From the NCBI RefSeq assembly GCF_022812285.1, contig NZ_CP093300.1, forward strand, positions 4,340,001 through 4,404,000: a stretch of 64,000 nucleotides of DNA, in the 5' to 3' direction. The notes beneath the pieces were generated by a model. It did no database searches and had not been told where the DNA came from. It saw only the letters and a list, made by a program, of their open reading frames with translations. Positions 41,684 to 57,370 of the stretch are shown here, piece after piece (position 1 is the first letter of the stretch; each line of letters opens with the position of its first letter). A program made the position numbers and the translations under genes. The stretch is from Alkalihalobacillus sp. LMS39. GTDB taxonomy: Bacteria > Bacillota > Bacilli > Bacillales > Bacillaceae_F.

Positions 41684-41968
41684 ATGAGCACAGAAACAAC
41701 AACAAAAGTTATAATCGAAAAAGCCGAAGGTAATGGATTAGCCACTGCAGGTCTTGTTTTAGGTATCATCGGTGTTGTACTTAATCTTATCCCGTTCCTG
41801 CCTTATATTCTTGGTGGACTTGCCATTGTTTTTGGGTTTGTCGGTTTAAACAAACCAGTCAAACGAGGCGTAGCTAAAGCTTCATTAATTCTTGGTATCG
41901 TTACAATTGCATTAAAAATTGCATTTTGGGTTTTTATCGTTCTTTTAGGTGGCATCGGCTCACTGTAA
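41684..41968 (+). CDS. DUF4190-like small membrane protein (94 aa)
   Basis: Two to three hydrophobic segments (about 17-35, 36-52 and 63-92) with the LATAGLVLGIIGVVL and GVAKASLILGIVTIAL repeats characteristic of DUF4190-type proteins. Function unknown. The ATG follows AGAGGAG. A single-gene unit with its own strong terminator. Confidence 0.65.
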   Translation: MSTETTTKVIIEKAEGNGLATAGLVLGIIGVVLNLIPFLPYILGGLAIVFGFVGLNKPVKRGVAKASLILGIVTIALKIAFWVFIVLLGGIGSL

Positions 41969-41974
41969 AAGGGA

Positions 41975-42020
41975 AAGTACAAAAGGGTCTGTAAAAGACC
42001 TTTTTGTACTTCTTTTTTTT
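41975..42020 (+). terminator. Terminator of the DUF4190-like gene
   Basis: AAGTACAAAAGGGTCT pairs with AGACCTTTTTGTACTT (a G-U pair) followed by CTTTTTTTT. Confidence 0.9.
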
Positions 42021-42035
42021 AAAGATAGAAAGTAT

Positions 42036-42062
42036 AAAAATTTACGCTCCGCGTTTTTCTTG
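42036..42062 (-). repeat. Second repeat family, fragment (copy 2)
   Basis: On the minus strand AAGAAAAACGCGGAGCGTAA matches the left end of the copies at 16256 and 56067. It abuts four-box copy E. Confidence 0.55.
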
Positions 42063-42248
42063 TTCGGACATTTGTTCCGCTATTCACTAAGAAACCAAGC
42101 CATTTTGATGGCTAACGGACATCTGTTCCGCTACTTCGTCATTTTTAGCCTCATACTCCCGTCTTTTGCGACACATAACGGAACAGGTGTCCGATAGACT
42201 TTAAGAAAAGCTGTTTTTTCGTAAAATAGCGGAATATATGTCCGTAAG
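42063..42248. repeat. Four-box intergenic element, copy E
   Basis: Boxes at about 42063-42083, 42113-42134 (forward) and 42174-42197, 42225-42248 (inverted); spacing 50, 61 and 51 bp. It is located between the convergent DUF4190-like and eno genes, each of which has its own terminator. Confidence 0.88.
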
Positions 42249-42270
42249 CTTAAGCTCACTCTGCAACATA

Positions 42271-42300
42271 GAAAAGACTGCGAATCTATTCGCAGTCTTC
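42271..42300 (-). terminator. Terminator of eno and the glycolytic operon
   Basis: On the minus strand AAGACTGCGAAT pairs with ATTCGCAGTCTT, followed by TTC, 14 bp after the eno stop. Confidence 0.85.
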
Positions 42301-42313
42301 CCAAACGTCAAGC

Positions 42314-43618
<1,305 letters not shown>

Positions 43619-43728
43619 CTAACATTTTTTATTCGATTTTTGTGTCTACAATAGGTTGCGTTTGTTCCTTTAAATCATTCGCTATCCTGTTGTAAACTCC
43701 TACAGTAATTTTCAAATTCACAAACTCT

Positions 43729-47208
<3,480 letters not shown>

Positions 47209-47252
47209 GTCAAATGAACCCCCTTAACGATTGTAGTAAGATGATAAGCATT

Positions 47253-47293
47253 GGAAAGAGGAGAATGGCGCTTTAGCTTCTCCTCCTCTTTCC
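47253..47293 (-). other. Large hairpin in the gapA-pgk intergenic region
   Basis: On the minus strand GGAAAGAGGAG(GA)GAA pairs with TTCTCCTCTTTCC around a loop of about 13 nt. No T-tract follows, so it is more likely an mRNA-stabilising or processing structure than a terminator within this operon. Confidence 0.55.
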
Positions 47294-47312
47294 CATTAAA
47301 TTCTACTTTTCA

Positions 47313-48347
<1,035 letters not shown>

Positions 48348-48398
48348 TCATTCTCTAAATTTTTTATTTCAAAGGGGGGATAACCCTACGAAAACAAA

Positions 48399-49427
48399 CT
48401 ACTCTCTACTATTTTCAACAATTTTCTTTGCTGCGGCTTCATCAGTAATCAACACATGGCTCGTTCGATGTTTGACATAAGCGGCAATAGCATCTGCTTT
48501 AGAGGCACCACCTGCAACCGCAATGACATACTTAGATTTTGTTAAATCCTCGAGCTGTAAGCCAATTGTTCTTTCCCTATGAATAATATTTCCAGTTTGG
48601 TCAAAATAATAACCAAAGGCTTCTGCAACAGCATGATGTTTCTTTAGCTTTTCAACGAGTCCATGTGGTGAGCCTCGCCGTTTAGCCATAGTCGTAGCAT
48701 CTCCAATCCCATGAATGACAATGCATGAAGACCGGATGATCGACAATATCTCTTTAATGGAAGGTTCTGCTACTAATGAAGCGTATGTTTCTTCACTGAG
48801 TAAATCAGGAACATGCATTAAACGATAACTCGCTCCTGCTCGCCTTGCCATTTCTGCACTAATTGTATTCGCCTGATTTTCCACTTGCTCGCCTAATCCA
48901 CCTCGAGCTGGGACAAACATTGCTTCATGTAAAACAGGGTCAGGTGTCATCATTTCTGCAATCGATGCCATTGTCGTTCCACCAGTGACAGAAATGACAT
49001 TTTTTGGGGTTAAATGCTGCTTTAAACGAGTAACACAAGCACGCCCCATTTCTTTTTTTACCCAATCATACTGGTCACTATCCCCAGCAACAACAATAAC
49101 ATTCTCAATTTGTAATTGCTTTGATAGTTGTTCTTCCAGTGTTCGAAGTCCAAGTAAATCTTTCATCACATCTTCTAGCTGAAATAACGTCGTTTTTCCT
49201 TCTTCGGATAAACTCATCCCAGCTGGGGCAATCTGAATGAGACCTTGGTCTTTGAGAAACTCAACTTCACTCCGAAGTACACGTTCGGAAATTTCAAGGC
49301 TTGATGCTAAATTTCGTCGTCCAATCGGTCCCATTAACCTAATCGACTGCAAGATCCGAAATCGCTTAGCCATGACATCGAGCATATCAGGTAATAGTTT
49401 TCGTTGAAGCTCTAATAATACTCGCAT
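48399..49427 (-). CDS. cggR: Central glycolytic genes regulator CggR (342 aa)
   Basis: SorC/DeoR-family repressor. The N-terminal helix-turn-helix (NLASSLEISERVLRSEVEFL, about 40-60) is followed by a sugar-phosphate-binding domain (GGTTMASIAEM about 148; VVAGDSDQYDW; IAVAGGASKADAIAAY about 305). Fructose-1,6-bisphosphate would release it from the operator just upstream. It is the first gene of the glycolytic operon, 78 bp before gapA. A GGG/CCC stem in the cggR-gapA gap may relate to the known transcript processing at this junction. Confidence 0.96.
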   Translation of the reverse strand: MRVLLELQRKLLPDMLDVMAKRFRILQSIRLMGPIGRRNLASSLEISERVLRSEVEFLKDQGLIQIAPAGMSLSEEGKTTLFQLEDVMKDLLGLRTLEEQLSKQLQIENVIVVAGDSDQYDWVKKEMGRACVTRLKQHLTPKNVISVTGGTTMASIAEMMTPDPVLHEAMFVPARGGLGEQVENQANTISAEMARRAGASYRLMHVPDLLSEETYASLVAEPSIKEILSIIRSSCIVIHGIGDATTMAKRRGSPHGLVEKLKKHHAVAEAFGYYFDQTGNIIHRERTIGLQLEDLTKSKYVIAVAGGASKADAIAAYVKHRTSHVLITDEAAAKKIVENSRE

Positions 49428-49460
49428 TGTTCAATCTCCTTACATTAAGCAGAAATTTAA

Positions 49461-49500
49461 TCGGGTCACAAAAAGTCCCTAGGTGACATTTATTGTCCCG
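49461..49500. promoter_or_regulatory. CggR operator
   Basis: On the minus strand CGGGACAATAAATGTCACC is followed directly by TAGGGACTTTTTGTGACCC: two GGGAC-N5to6-TGTSAC-type halves in tandem, as in the B. subtilis operator. It lies between promoter and cggR start codon. Confidence 0.85.
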
Positions 49501-49540
49501 ATGCGGGTAAAAAAAAGACCAGTTCCTGCTTACACTTTTT

Positions 49541-49569
49541 ATTTTAACAAGGAAATGATCGTACTACAA
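49541..49569 (-). promoter_or_regulatory. Promoter of the cggR-gapA operon
   Basis: On the minus strand TTGTAG (49564-49569) and TAAAAT (49541-49546) are separated by 17 bp. The start near 49534 is about 35 bp before the CggR operator, suiting a roadblock mechanism. Confidence 0.6.
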
Positions 49570-49576
49570 GTTAATT

Positions 49577-49828
49577 TTATCCTTTTTTCTCAAGTAAACG
49601 CTTTCTTATCTTATTTTTTGACAAAATTCCGAATTCGACATCTTCCCCATCAATAGCAACCACTGGAATCATGATTTGATACTTCTCAAGTAAATCATCA
49701 TTTTTGTAAATATCAACGACATGAATGTCCAGTGGAAATTCTTCTATTAGTTGTTGTAAAACAAGAAAGCCTTTATCACATAAAGAACAATTTTCTTTTG
49801 AATAAAAGGTCACCTTTATTTTCTCCAT
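49577..49828 (-). CDS. Glutaredoxin-family protein (83 aa)
   Basis: A small thioredoxin-fold protein with the redox motif CSLC (about residues 14-17, in SKENCSLCDKG) and the cis-Pro loop MIPVVAIDGE (about 53-62), of the DUF836/glutaredoxin-like group. Probably cytoplasmic thiol-disulfide exchange; partner unknown. The ATG is 11 bp after the rpoN stop codon, so the two genes are cotranscribed. Confidence 0.8.
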   Translation of the reverse strand: MEKIKVTFYSKENCSLCDKGFLVLQQLIEEFPLDIHVVDIYKNDDLLEKYQIMIPVVAIDGEDVEFGILSKNKIRKRLLEKKG

Positions 49829-49839
49829 CGTTCCTCCTG

Positions 49840-51135
49840 CTATTCATACCTCTTTCGCTTTGATGAAGCTGGAATATTCAGCTCATCCCGGTATTTCGCT
49901 ATCGCTCGTCTAGAAATTGTAATATTAAACGATTCAGAAAGCAAGCGGACAATAGATTGATCAGAGAGTGGTTTTGTTTTATCTTCTCTTTCTACTAGAG
50001 CTTTTATATGTTGCTTCACTTTGTCACTTGATGTATCTCGATTTATTTTTGACACAAAAAACGATTTCAATTCAAACATTCCTTTAGGCGTTTGAACATA
50101 TTTATTTGTTGTAACTCGACTTACCGTTGATTCATGTACGCCAACTTCATCGGCAATTTCTTTTAATGTTAAAGGCACTAAACTTCCATCCACGAAAAAA
50201 GAATGTTGTTTTTCAACAATAGCTCTAGTTACCAAAAGAATCGTTTCTTGACGCTGCTGAATACTTTTCATAACCCATTGCACTTGTTCAAATTTCCGCT
50301 TCACATACTCAGTGACTTCTGTTTTCTCATTACTTGCTAACAATTTTCGATATTGGTTATTAATGGAGATTTGAGGAAGAATATCATCATTCATCATGAC
50401 AATGAATTGACCGTTCGTGATTTCCACACTGACGTCCGGAACAATATACGTTGTTGCCTCTTCATGAAAATGACTCCCTGGCCTAGGGTCTAAATCTTGG
50501 ATGACATCATACACATCTTGAATTTCTGCTGTCGTTACAGCAAGCTCTTTTGCAAGCTCTCTCCATTTTCGTTCAGCAAACATCGGCAAATAATGTTCAA
50601 CTATCATCTCTGCTAATGGAAACCGTCTTTTTCTTGCTTTTAACTGAAGCAATAAACATTCTTCTAGATCGCTTGCACCGATTCCAGTAGGCTCAAGTGA
50701 TTGGAGAAGTGCAATATCAGTTTCAATTGTGTCTGCTTTTACTTTCAATTCTTTTGCTAATTGTTCTCGTTGTATTGGAAGGTAACCGTCTTGTGTTAAA
50801 TGACAAATCATATAATAGAGGCGATGATATTGATTTTTATTAATGTTCATAAACCGCAGCTGTTGACAAAGATGTTCTGTTAGCCCAGTTGGGTTATTCC
50901 GAACATAATCCAAAGCTGTTACATTTGAATTTGTAGCATTTCTTCCTTCGTAACTATACTCGATTCCACTACGTTCCGACCCTAAGTCAATTAAAGGGTT
51001 TTCCAATGCCTGTTCTTTAATAAAATGAATGAGCTCTATCGAAGAATATTGCAGTAAGGAGATCGCCTGTCTCAACTCACGGGTCATATATAAGTTTGTA
51101 CTTTGATAAAGACCAACGTTTAAGTTTAACTCCAT
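49840..51135 (-). CDS. rpoN: RNA polymerase sigma-54 factor (SigL)
   Basis: A 431-residue sigma-54. Region I (LYQSTNLYMTRELRQAISLLQYSSIELIHFI, shown in part) is the activator-interacting part; the central core-binding domain follows; the HTH LKEIADEVGVHESTVSRVT (about 330) and the RpoN box ISRRAIAKYRDELNIP (about 405-420) recognise the -24 element. It needs bacterial enhancer-binding proteins; none is encoded in this window. The position upstream of cggR matches B. subtilis sigL. Confidence 0.96.
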   Translation of the reverse strand: MELNLNVGLYQSTNLYMTRELRQAISLLQYSSIELIHFIKEQALENPLIDLGSERSGIEYSYEGRNATNSNVTALDYVRNNPTGLTEHLCQQLRFMNINKNQYHRLYYMICHLTQDGYLPIQREQLAKELKVKADTIETDIALLQSLEPTGIGASDLEECLLLQLKARKRRFPLAEMIVEHYLPMFAERKWRELAKELAVTTAEIQDVYDVIQDLDPRPGSHFHEEATTYIVPDVSVEITNGQFIVMMNDDILPQISINNQYRKLLASNEKTEVTEYVKRKFEQVQWVMKSIQQRQETILLVTRAIVEKQHSFFVDGSLVPLTLKEIADEVGVHESTVSRVTTNKYVQTPKGMFELKSFFVSKINRDTSSDKVKQHIKALVEREDKTKPLSDQSIVRLLSESFNITISRRAIAKYRDELNIPASSKRKRYE

Positions 51136-51355
51136 TCAACCTCTCCCCTCTACACATCTATTGTAAACGCTTACCCTATATATACGTCAAGGTTTTTCTC
51201 ATATACACAATTATAACAATTTATTTGGTATATTTGTAAAATATGAAATTAAATCTAACAAATTCGTTTGAAGCAGCCTGATTTCGGTTATCATGAAAAG
51301 GTATTCTAGGAAGAACATAGAAATAATATAGTAGTAGAAATGGTCAGGTATATCA

Positions 51356-51372
51356 TTTGACCTTTCTTGACC
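51356..51372 (-). promoter_or_regulatory. CtsR operator of clpP
   Basis: On the minus strand GGTCAAGAAAGGTCAAA is the tandem heptad of CtsR (GGTCAAA-NNN-GGTCAAA) with one difference. It covers the -35 of the clpP promoter. Confidence 0.9.
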
Positions 51373-51385
51373 ATTTAGGTATGAT
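51357..51385 (+). promoter_or_regulatory. Sigma-A promoter of clpP
   Basis: TTGACC (51357-51362) and TATGAT (51380-51385) are 17 bp apart, within the CtsR site. Confidence 0.75.
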
Positions 51386-51428
51386 GTGTACATAACGAAA
51401 TATTAAAAGAAATGAGGAGGATATTCAA

Positions 51429-52022
51429 ATGAATTTAATCCCTACAGTTATTGAACAAACAAATCGCGGAGAAAGAGCCTATGATATTTACTCTAGATTG
51501 TTAAAGGACCGTATTATTATGTTAGGAAGTGCCATTGACGACAATGTCGCCAACTCCATTGTTGCTCAGCTTCTTTTCTTACAAGCAGAAGACCCTGATA
51601 AAGACATTTCTCTTTATATTAACAGTCCGGGTGGTTCAATTACGGCAGGTATGGCGATTTATGACACAATGAATTTCATTAAACCAGCCGTTTCTACGAT
51701 TTGTATCGGGATGGCAGCTTCCATGGGAGCTTTCCTTTTATCTGCAGGTGAAAAAGGAAAACGTTACGCTCTTCCAAACAGTGAAGTCATGATTCACCAA
51801 CCACTTGGTGGAGCACAAGGGCAAGCATCTGATATCGAAATTCACGCAAGACGAATTATTGAAATGCGTGAGCACTTAAACAAAATCTTATCCGAACGTA
51901 CAGGTCAACCTCTTGAAGTCATCGCAAAAGACACTGACCGTGATAATTTCATGAGTGCAGCACAAGCGAAAGAATACGGCTTAATTGATGGTGTCATTAC
52001 GTCAGAGCGTTCAAAAAAATAA
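51429..52022 (+). CDS. clpP: ATP-dependent Clp protease proteolytic subunit
   Basis: A 197-residue serine peptidase that forms the ClpP tetradecamer used by ClpX, ClpC and ClpE. The catalytic Ser is in [11 protein letters not shown] (about 98), His in [10 protein letters not shown] (about 123) and Asp in KDTDRDNFM (about 172). The ATG follows GAGGAGG. CtsR control indicates heat and protein-stress induction. It also degrades proteins carrying the tmRNA tag described above. Confidence 0.98.
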   Translation: MNLIPTVIEQTNRGERAYDIYSRLLKDRIIMLGSAIDDNVANSIVAQLLFLQAEDPDKDISLYINSPGGSITAGMAIYDTMNFIKPAVSTICIGMAASMGAFLLSAGEKGKRYALPNSEVMIHQPLGGAQGQASDIEIHARRIIEMREHLNKILSERTGQPLEVIAKDTDRDNFMSAAQAKEYGLIDGVITSERSKK

Positions 52023-52032
52023 AAAGACAAAC

Positions 52033-52060
52033 AAAAAGCACAGGTTTCTGTGCTTTTTGT
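52033..52060 (+). terminator. Terminator of clpP
   Basis: AAAAAGCACAG and CTGTGCTTTTT form a perfect stem with a 4-nt loop, 11 bp after the stop codon. Confidence 0.92.
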
Positions 52061-52073
52061 GCTTTCTATCGAA

Positions 52074-52260
52074 CGTATCGGACATTTATTCCGTTATTTT
52101 GCGTTTATTCGGGCAAAACGAAACCCTATCGGACATCTTTTCCGCTATTTCCTCATTAACACTGGAATTTCAGAGAAAAACCATATAGTAGCGGAATAGA
52201 TGTCCATTAGCCTACCAGAAATCAACAAAAGTGCGAAAATAGCGGAACAAATGTCCGAAC
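52074..52260. repeat. Four-box intergenic element, copy F
   Basis: Boxes at about 52074-52097, 52127-52148 (forward) and 52186-52207, 52237-52260 (inverted); spacing 53, 59 and 51 bp. It lies between the terminators of convergent clpP and crh. Confidence 0.88.
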
Positions 52261-52278
52261 GGGGATTTTTCATATATG

Positions 52279-52312
52279 AAAAAACAAGCACAACCATGTG
52301 TGCTTGTTTTTT
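52279..52312. terminator. Terminator of crh (symmetrical)
   Basis: AAAAACAAGCACA and TGTGCTTGTTTTT form a stem with T-runs on both strands, beginning 1-2 bp after the crh stop codon. Confidence 0.9.
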
Positions 52313-52313
52313 G

Positions 52314-52571
52314 TTATTCTTCTTTTCCAATGAAGTTTTCAAGAGCGACAATTGCTTCTTCTTCATCTTTTCCATCAACAATAACATTGATGGTAACACC
52401 TTTACCGATTGCTAAACTCATAATACCCATAATGCTTTTCGCATTCACTTTTCTTCCTTCTTTTTCAATAAAGATATCAGAAACAAATCGGTTTGCTTCT
52501 TGTACAAATAATGCAGCTGGACGCGCCTGCAATCCTGTTTTCAATTTCACTTCCATTTGTTTTTCAACCAT
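52314..52571 (-). CDS. crh: Catabolite-repression HPr-like protein Crh (85 aa)
   Basis: HPr fold, but the usual catalytic histidine is Gln in LKTGLQARPAALF (about residue 15), while the regulatory Ser46 site is kept in NAKSIMGIMSL. It therefore cannot carry PTS phosphate, but after HPr kinase action can serve as CcpA corepressor. It is exactly as long as B. subtilis Crh. The ATG at 52571 follows GGAGGAG; the five-codon longer frame consumes that site. Last gene of the rapZ-yvcK-whiA-crh cluster. Confidence 0.96.
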   Translation of the reverse strand: MVEKQMEVKLKTGLQARPAALFVQEANRFVSDIFIEKEGRKVNAKSIMGIMSLAIGKGVTINVIVDGKDEEEAIVALENFIGKEE

Positions 52572-52635
52572 TTTCTTCTCCTCCATTCATTCTACTATAT
52601 ATGATAAATTAAATAAGCACGTGACAAAACGTTTG

Positions 52636-53586
52636 CTAAATTTCAATTTTTGCTCCCGATCGAATGCGGTCAGCAATTTCATCTAATTTTCGTAAACGAT
52701 GATTGACACCAGACTTACTTACTTTCCCACTTGACATCATTTCGCCTAACTCTTTTAATGTTACATCTTGATGTTCGACTCGGAGCTTTGCAATTTCTCG
52801 TAAGCGGTCCGGTAATTGATCTAAGCCAATTTCTTCGTCAATTAGGCGAATGTTTTCAACTTGACGCATTGCAGCCCCAACCGTTTTATTTAAATTGGCT
52901 GTTTCACAATTGACAAGTCGGTTGACTGAATTTCTCATATCTTTCATTATGCGCACATCTTCAAAATAAAGCAATGCTTGGTGCGCACCAATGATGTTTA
53001 AGAATTCTGTTATCTTTTCACTTTCTTTGATGTACGTAATAAATCCTTTTTTTCTTTCCAAAATTTTTGCCTTCAAATCAAAAACGTTCATTAATTCACA
53101 AATCGATTGATTATGTTCTTCATACAAAGAGAAAATTTCCAAATGATAACTTGACGTTTCAGGATGATTCACAGAACCACCAGCCAAAAAAGCCCCTCGT
53201 AAATAAGCACGCTTACAACAAGTATTCTCAATAATGTCTGGAGAAATTTCTCGGATAAAGGTAAACCCTTCTCCTATAATACTTAATTCTTCTAACAAAA
53301 GCCTTGTATCTTGAGTAATTCTCACTAAATAGACATTATTTTTCTTTAGTCTCATCTTTTTTTGGACGAGAAGCTCAATATCAATCGTTCGGTATAATTT
53401 TTTAATTAAAATATAAATCCTTCTTGCAATCGCCGCATTTTCGGTTGAAATATCCAAGCTTAATTTTTGATTACTATACGATAACGTACCATTCATCCGA
53501 AGCAACGCTGCTAATTCTGCCCGAACACAACATTCATCACTTTCTAATTGAGTGAGTTCTTTTTTTGTTTTTGCTGCAAAAGACAT
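52636..53586 (-). CDS. whiA: Cell-division/sporulation regulator WhiA (316 aa)
   Basis: An N-terminal LAGLIDADG-like double domain (about 1-215; [13 protein letters not shown] and [15 protein letters not shown]) is fused to a C-terminal helix-turn-helix ([25 protein letters not shown], shown in part). The homing-endonuclease catalytic residues are absent, as in the family. In B. subtilis it affects division and chromosome segregation. The ATG follows GGGTGAGG, 33 bp after yvcK. Confidence 0.95.
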   Translation of the reverse strand: MSFAAKTKKELTQLESDECCVRAELAALLRMNGTLSYSNQKLSLDISTENAAIARRIYILIKKLYRTIDIELLVQKKMRLKKNNVYLVRITQDTRLLLEELSIIGEGFTFIREISPDIIENTCCKRAYLRGAFLAGGSVNHPETSSYHLEIFSLYEEHNQSICELMNVFDLKAKILERKKGFITYIKESEKITEFLNIIGAHQALLYFEDVRIMKDMRNSVNRLVNCETANLNKTVGAAMRQVENIRLIDEEIGLDQLPDRLREIAKLRVEHQDVTLKELGEMMSSGKVSKSGVNHRLRKLDEIADRIRSGAKIEI

Positions 53587-53619
53587 TGCCTCACCCCTCT
53601 ATTTTTAAATTATCCCCTG

Positions 53620-54564
53620 TTATGCTAACGTTAATATCGCTTCAGACACTTTGCGAGCATCATGGCGTATTAATTGTTCCCTATAATGGATAAATGATCC
53701 GTTTATGACGGATAAATCCATCTTTTCTAATCTTTCTTTATCAAACTGAACGGGAACTGCCCCTTCTTCAGCATATTTATATATGATATGTTGAGGAATT
53801 TCTTGATGATTTACAATGATATGATTCACTAACCCTTTGCCACAATGGCTTATAAGCGCTTGCACATGGTCAGATGCATGGTAATGATCCGTTTCTCCTT
53901 GTTGAGTCATCACATTACAAATATAAACCTTATTTGCTTTTGATTTTTTCACTTCATCGGCAATTCCAGGAACGAGCAAGTTAGGAAGGATACTCGTATA
54001 AAGACTTCCTGGGCCAATCACGATACAATCTGCTTCTCGTATCGCTTCAATGCTTTCTTCAAGGGGTGTTATAATTTGCGGTGATAAAAAGACTCGCTTA
54101 ATCTTTTTCCCAATAGTCGGGATTTTCGACTCTCCCGTCACCACGGTTCCATCACACATTTCTGCATGGAGCACAATACTATGATTTGCTGCTGGTAACA
54201 CTTTTCCCCTTACATTTAGCACTCGACTAATTTCTGAAATCCCTTTTGCAAAATCTCCGGTAATCGAAGTGATTCCTGCTAATAATAGGTTTCCTAGTGT
54301 ATGGCCAGATAACCCATTTCCATTTTCAAACCGGTGTTGAAATAACTCTTCCAATAGCGGTTCGACTTCTGAAAGTGCCGTCAAGACATTCCGTACATCC
54401 CCAGGTGGTGGAATATCTAATTCATTTCGAAGTCGTCCCGAGCTTCCCCCGTCATCTGCAACTGTTACGATTGCAGTTATATCAACCGGAAATGTCTTCA
54501 GTCCCCGCAATAGAACTGATAATCCTGTTCCTCCGCCAATAACAACGATTTTTTTTCTATTCAC
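53620..54564 (-). CDS. yvcK: Gluconeogenesis factor YvcK/GlmR (314 aa)
   Basis: A CofD-like Rossmann protein that binds UDP-GlcNAc and supports cell-wall precursor supply on gluconeogenic carbon. VVIGGGTGLSVLLRGLK (about 5-21), VADDGGSSGRLR (about 37-48) and GPGSLYTSILPNLLV (about 195) are present. The GTG start shares its first G with the rapZ TAG stop (TAGTG), so translation is coupled. Confidence 0.95.
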   Translation of the reverse strand: MNRKKIVVIGGGTGLSVLLRGLKTFPVDITAIVTVADDGGSSGRLRNELDIPPPGDVRNVLTALSEVEPLLEELFQHRFENGNGLSGHTLGNLLLAGITSITGDFAKGISEISRVLNVRGKVLPAANHSIVLHAEMCDGTVVTGESKIPTIGKKIKRVFLSPQIITPLEESIEAIREADCIVIGPGSLYTSILPNLLVPGIADEVKKSKANKVYICNVMTQQGETDHYHASDHVQALISHCGKGLVNHIIVNHQEIPQHIIYKYAEEGAVPVQFDKERLEKMDLSVINGSFIHYREQLIRHDARKVSEAILTLA

Positions 54565-55460
54565 TAATGAGATTCCTTACCTTTCTCAATATCTCGATGA
54601 CTTGTATGGACGACATACTCATCATTAAACTCTTTACTGAAATATTCGGCCAACGTTACGGAGCGATGCTTTCCACCTGTACACCCAATCCCAATGACAA
54701 CCTGACTTTTTCCTTCACGTTTATATTGGGGTAACATATACGTAAATAAGTCTTGTAATTTTTCAATAAATTGCTGTGTTTCAGACCATTTTAATACATA
54801 CGATGAAACTTCCTCATCCAAGCCTGTTTTCGGCCTCATATGATCAATATAATGTGGATTCGGCAAAAAGCGGACATCAAAAACAAGGTCAGCATCGATC
54901 GGAATCCCATATTTAAACCCAAAAGACATAAAGTTAATCGAAAACGGATGTTTCTCTGTTGACGAAAAACGTTGAATGATTTTTTCGCGTAATTGAATTG
55001 GCTTTAAATCAGTTGTATCAATAATTTGCTGTGCTCTTCCTTTTAAATCCTCTAATATTTCACGCTCTGCTTTAATTCCATCTAACGGTAATCCTTTAGG
55101 TGCCAATGGATGAGATCTTCTCGTTTCCTTATATCGTTGCACGAGTTTTGCATCTTTTGCATCTAAAAAGAGAATTTGTGGTGTGACATGAAATGTTCGT
55201 GTTTGACTTAATGAGTCAATAGCCTCAAACATATCCTGAAAAAATTCTCGTCCACGTAAATCAATAACTAAGGCGACTTTATTCATTTTTCCACCAGAGT
55301 TCTCGATTAAGTCAATAAACTTCGGAATAAGAGCAGGCGGTAAATTATCAACACAGAAATAACCTAAGTCTTCAAAGCTTTGGACTGCCACTGTTTTCCC
55401 AGCGCCTGACATTCCCGTGATAATAACGATTTGAATATCTTCATTGAACTCTTCCATCAT
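54564..55460 (-). CDS. rapZ: RNase adapter / nucleotide-binding protein RapZ (YvcJ, 298 aa)
   Basis: P-loop ATPase: Walker A GMSGAGKT (about 16-23), Walker B-like DLRGREFF (about 67), and the C-terminal domain with [12 protein letters not shown] (about 255-266), which in RapZ binds a small-molecule or RNA ligand. In B. subtilis YvcJ affects competence; in Gram-negatives RapZ controls GlmS. The ATG at 55460 follows GGGTG. It is 52 bp after the Nudix gene. Confidence 0.95.
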   Translation of the reverse strand: MMEEFNEDIQIVIITGMSGAGKTVAVQSFEDLGYFCVDNLPPALIPKFIDLIENSGGKMNKVALVIDLRGREFFQDMFEAIDSLSQTRTFHVTPQILFLDAKDAKLVQRYKETRRSHPLAPKGLPLDGIKAEREILEDLKGRAQQIIDTTDLKPIQLREKIIQRFSSTEKHPFSINFMSFGFKYGIPIDADLVFDVRFLPNPHYIDHMRPKTGLDEEVSSYVLKWSETQQFIEKLQDLFTYMLPQYKREGKSQVVIGIGCTGGKHRSVTLAEYFSKEFNDEYVVHTSHRDIEKGKESH

Positions 55461-55512
55461 TCAAATCACCCTCTCTATAATTTAAGAGCATGTCTTACTA
55501 ACAAACTTCTCA

Positions 55513-55980
55513 TTACTCAGTTGGTTCTGGATGCAAACGATACGAAAGTAAAGAATAATCTTGTGTATAATAAAATGTTCCATACATCGGTGTTGTTTCA
55601 TAAAGAAGATGTTGGAAAATAAATCGATCTCCTTGTGCCATTGGTAATTCGGCAACATCATCTTTTGAAAACCATTGTAATGTGCCTTCCGGAGAGTGGA
55701 CGATCGATTCGCCTTCATACTGTGTAGCTTTAAAGGTAAACAACATCCATTCGTCTACAACTGTATTTCCATCTTGTACAATTATCGTAAAAACACCAAA
55801 CAGCTCTGGTTTTTTTATCCTTATGCTTGTTTCTTCGTAATATTCACGTTTTACTGATTCTAGGACAGATTCCTCAGGCTCCATTTTTCCGCCTGGAGCA
55901 ACCCACCATCCGCGTCGAGGCTTTTGTAATAAAAGTACTCGGTCGCCGTCCATTAATATACAATTCGTTACCCTCTGCAC
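55513..55980 (-). CDS. Nudix hydrolase, YvcI-like (155 aa)
   Basis: The Nudix box GGKMEPEESVLESVKREYYEE-type (G-x5-E-x7-REUXEE-x-U, about 34-57) is complete. QKPRRGWWVAPGGK just before it resembles 8-oxo-dGTPase/ADP-ribose type members, but the substrate is not readable. GAGGTG lies 6 bases before the GTG at 55980; the GTG at 55989 is inside it. First gene of the rapZ-yvcK-whiA-crh cluster, as yvcI in B. subtilis. Confidence 0.85.
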   Translation of the reverse strand: MQRVTNCILMDGDRVLLLQKPRRGWWVAPGGKMEPEESVLESVKREYYEETSIRIKKPELFGVFTIIVQDGNTVVDEWMLFTFKATQYEGESIVHSPEGTLQWFSKDDVAELPMAQGDRFIFQHLLYETTPMYGTFYYTQDYSLLSYRLHPEPTE

Positions 55981-56066
55981 TGTCTTCACCTCACTGTAAT
56001 ACTTCTTTATTATACTATTACGTTGATGAAGAAGAAAGAGAGTCGTGCGGATGTAACAAGTATGTA

Positions 56067-56124
56067 AAGAAAAACGCGAGAGCGTATTTTCATTTCAAGC
56101 TTTCAACGCTTCACTGCTATGCCA
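56067..56124 (+). repeat. Second repeat family, copy 3 (short form)
   Basis: AAGAAAAACGCGAGAGCGTA, TTTTC, TCAAGCTTTCAA and CACTGCTATGCC match copy 1 at 16256-16372 without its 55-bp insertion. It lies in the 322-bp gap between the Nudix gene and trxB, which otherwise holds only the trxB terminator and the Nudix promoter region (TATAAT at about 56018-56023). Confidence 0.6.
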
Positions 56125-56146
56125 ATTTTTTTAACTTTCTTGTATG

Positions 56147-56180
56147 TAAAAAAAAGGGCACGGACGCAAAGTGTCCGTGC
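56147..56180 (-). terminator. Terminator of trxB
   Basis: On the minus strand GCACGGAC pairs with GTCCGTGC around ACTTTGC, followed by CCTTTTTTTT. It is about 125 bp after the trxB stop codon. Confidence 0.88.
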
Positions 56181-56302
56181 TAACAAGTAATATATAAAAA
56201 AGGGGGTCAATTACTTATCTATATAATACCCCGTTATTGTTTCACGACTGTTACAAAAGAGTTAAGATGGAATTACGATTTATTAAGTTAACGTAATATC
56301 TA

Positions 56303-57277
<975 letters not shown>

Positions 57278-57370
57278 TCATCCTTATCCATTTATTTTTG
57301 GATTGATGCTTCAAATTTACCGTATTTAAATTAGAAAAGTCCACCATTCTGCTCATGTTTTCTTCATGAA

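Noticed and set aside
56158-56180. Another box of the four-box family (CGGACGCAAAGTGTCCG)
   Set aside because: It is the perfect stem-loop of a T-tailed terminator after trxB and lacks partner boxes.
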